A stretch of 13,970 nt of DNA from contig CAJLXA010000042.1 of the NCBI GenBank assembly GCA_905210485.1, positions 1 to 13,970 of the forward strand, written 5' to 3'. Below are positions 12,402-13,970 of the stretch, in pieces. Below the pieces are notes generated by a model, which did not search any database, was not told the origin of the DNA, and saw only the letters and a list, made by a program, of their open reading frames with translations. The DNA comes from an uncultured Eubacteriales bacterium (GTDB taxonomy: Bacteria; Bacillota; Clostridia; Oscillospirales; CAG-272). Position 1 is the first letter of the stretch. Each line of letters opens with the position of its first letter. The position numbers were made by a program, and so were the translations under genes.

Positions 12402-13949
12402 ATGCTTTTTTCCGTACTGAAAAACAGCACCCCTGTTTTGTCGGCAAGCGGCGATGACAAAGCGGTTACTGCCCTGACAATTGATTCGCGCGAAGCCGGT
12501 TCTGGCAGCGTGTTTTTCTGTATTAAAGGCGTAAATGTCGACAGGGCTCTTCTGGCGCCCGCCGCTTATCATGCCGGTTGCCGGGCGTTTGTCGCGGAGC
12601 ACGCATTGCCGCTCCCCTCCGACGCGGCCGTAGCGATCGTTCCCAACGCACGCCTTGCCCTTGCCGATATGGCCGCGGCCTTTTACGGCTACCCCGCCTC
12701 CCGCCTTACCGTCATCGGCGTTACGGGCACGAAAGGAAAAACGACGACGTCCCTCATGCTGACGGCGCTTCTGCGGGAGGCCGGCGTATCGGCAGGATAT
12801 ATCGGTTCACTCGGCGCTATGGCGGGCGGGACGACCGTTCCTACCGTCAACACCACGCCGGAAAGTCTTGAGCTCCAACGTCTGATGGCCGAGATGGCCG
12901 ACATCGGCGTCACACATCTTGTCCTCGAAGTTTCCTCGCAATCGCTTGCCGTCGGACGGATACGCGGTATGCGTTTTCCGCTGTCGATCCTGACCGGACT
13001 CGGTTACGACCATGTGGGAAAGGGCGAACACGGAAACCTGCCGGACTACTTCGCCGCAAAGCGGGAACTTCTGTATTACTATCACTGCAAGACCGTGGTT
13101 TATCCGGAAGCCGACCGCGAGGCCGCCGCGCTTTTGCGGGGAATATCCGCAAAAAAAGTACCCGTCGGATTCGGGAGCGGGTTTGCCTGCCTTGCGCGCA
13201 CATCGGTATCGGAAAAGAAAAACGGACGTCTCGGCGAAAGTTTTCACCTGATGGCCGACGGCGAACCGTACCCCGTCACCCTGCCAATGCCGGGGAAATT
13301 CAATGTAACCAACGCGCTCCTCGCCACGGCGGCTTATATCGAACTTGAAAAATCCGCCTCCGTACCGCCCCTTTCGGTTCCGTCGATCGCCCGCGCGCTC
13401 GGAAAGGTGAAGATTCCGGGGCGACTGCAATGTATTCCCGCGCCGGGCAACCGTATTTTCCTGATCGACTATGCGCATAACGGTCAGAGCATGGGAGCGC
13501 TCCTGCAACTTCTCCGCGAATACCGCCCCGCGCGCCTCACGGTGGTTTTCGGTTCCGTGGGCGGGCGCAGTTTCGCCCGCCGCGCCGAACTCGGACGCGT
13601 GGTATCGGATCAGGCGGACAGCGCCGTCATCACCGCGGACAATCCGGGCGCGGAAGACCCGGACGCCATTGCCGCGGAAATCCGCGCCGCCATGCGCACC
13701 GATTTTCCGGCCGTCATCATTCCCGACCGTGCGGCGGCAATCGCCTATGCCGTGCAGAATTCCGTTCCCGGCGAGATCGTTGCCGTATGCGGAAAAGGCG
13801 CCGAAGATACGCAACTGATCGGCAAAAATGCCCTGCCGTATTCGGATGAAAAAGCATTGACGGCGGCGCTTTCCGCCTGTGATTTCTCTGTTCGCGGAAA
13901 AAAACAAAAAACTTTCGCAAAAGTCAAGAGTAAAAGCAGAAAAAACTAA
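12402..13949 (+). CDS. murE: MurE-type UDP-MurNAc-L-Ala-D-Glu ligase, L-lysine type
   Basis: MurE adds the third amino acid of the peptidoglycan stem to UDP-MurNAc-L-Ala-D-Glu in the cytosol, using ATP. The 515 residues show the P-loop GTKGKTT (109-115), NTTPES (150-155), EVSSQSLAVGR (176-186), DHVGKGEHGNLPDYFAAK (203-220, with K220 the likely carbamylated lysine), DYAHN (356-360) and DNPGAEDP (413-420). In DAP-adding enzymes the last motif is DNPR. L-Lys enzymes have D(D/N)P(N/A). The G here, with SSQ for SSH, GTKGKTT for GTNGKTT and DYAHN for DYAHT, points to an L-Lys or similar amine-adding enzyme like those of streptococci and enterococci. AAGGAG lies four bases before the ATG. The tail (KKQKTFAKVKSKSRKN) is Lys-rich. 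Its place behind the D-Asp genes fits a D-Asp bridge on that side chain. I see no terminator before the window ends 21 bases later. Confidence 0.92.
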   Translation: MLFSVLKNSTPVLSASGDDKAVTALTIDSREAGSGSVFFCIKGVNVDRALLAPAAYHAGCRAFVAEHALPLPSDAAVAIVPNARLALADMAAAFYGYPASRLTVIGVTGTKGKTTTSLMLTALLREAGVSAGYIGSLGAMAGGTTVPTVNTTPESLELQRLMAEMADIGVTHLVLEVSSQSLAVGRIRGMRFPLSILTGLGYDHVGKGEHGNLPDYFAAKRELLYYYHCKTVVYPEADREAAALLRGISAKKVPVGFGSGFACLARTSVSEKKNGRLGESFHLMADGEPYPVTLPMPGKFNVTNALLATAAYIELEKSASVPPLSVPSIARALGKVKIPGRLQCIPAPGNRIFLIDYAHNGQSMGALLQLLREYRPARLTVVFGSVGGRSFARRAELGRVVSDQADSAVITADNPGAEDPDAIAAEIRAAMRTDFPAVIIPDRAAAIAYAVQNSVPGEIVAVCGKGAEDTQLIGKNALPYSDEKALTAALSACDFSVRGKKQKTFAKVKSKSRKN

Positions 13950-13970
13950 AATATTTTTTCAGAAGGCTTC

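Noticed and set aside
12807..13907. A 366-codon minus-strand frame opposite murE
   Set aside because: MurE on the plus strand is certain, and the antisense frame has no motif or ribosome site.
1..13970. CRISPR arrays, tRNA or rRNA genes, insertion sequences, phage or defence genes
   Set aside because: I read both strands for direct repeats, cloverleaf-like ends and transposase or integrase motifs and found none. The genes are chromosomal in character.

Overview
The window looks like a chromosomal segment of an uncultured Gram-positive bacterium of the Clostridia/Firmicutes type. The base composition is GC-rich. Shine-Dalgarno sites are strong (AAGGAG, GGAGG). SecA is of housekeeping type with a zinc-binding tail, and the MurE has the sequence signatures of low-GC Gram-positive enzymes that add L-lysine rather than diaminopimelate. 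I see no phage, insertion sequence, CRISPR array, tRNA or rRNA. The taxonomy is inferred from protein character only.

Left block, minus strand (9396 down to 135). secA is followed by two small-to-medium polytopic membrane proteins that share a motif, then by two tightly coupled genes (1-nt gap). The first resembles 2-isopropylmalate synthase. The second fuses a sugar-phosphate-isomerase-like TIM barrel to an AMP-forming ligase-like region. In both proteins the fold-level patterns are clear, but canonical active-site residues are replaced in all three catalytic domains. The LeuA-type regulatory domain is nearly canonical. This intact, co-translated pair of probable pseudoenzymes is the most unusual thing in the window. 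A further small gene of unknown function (possibly YbjN-like) follows, with a possible promoter of its own and a clear terminator.

Centre (9397-9621). A divergent control region carries a near-consensus promoter (TTGACA-16-TATAAT) for trmL on the plus strand. On the minus strand an extended -10 promoter is likely for secA, whose leader holds two GC-rich hairpins. One hairpin sits exactly between the Shine-Dalgarno sequence and the secA start codon.

Right block, plus strand. trmL (tRNA wobble 2'-O-methyltransferase) ends at a terminator. A compact module follows: a D-aspartate-ligase-like ATP-grasp enzyme, an aspartate racemase (4-nt ATGA overlap) and an L-Lys-type MurE. Together they plausibly make D-Asp, add L-Lys (or a similar diamine) to the peptidoglycan stem peptide, and attach D-Asp to that side chain. 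This would give a D-Asp/D-Asn cross-bridge like that of Enterococcus faecium or lactobacilli.
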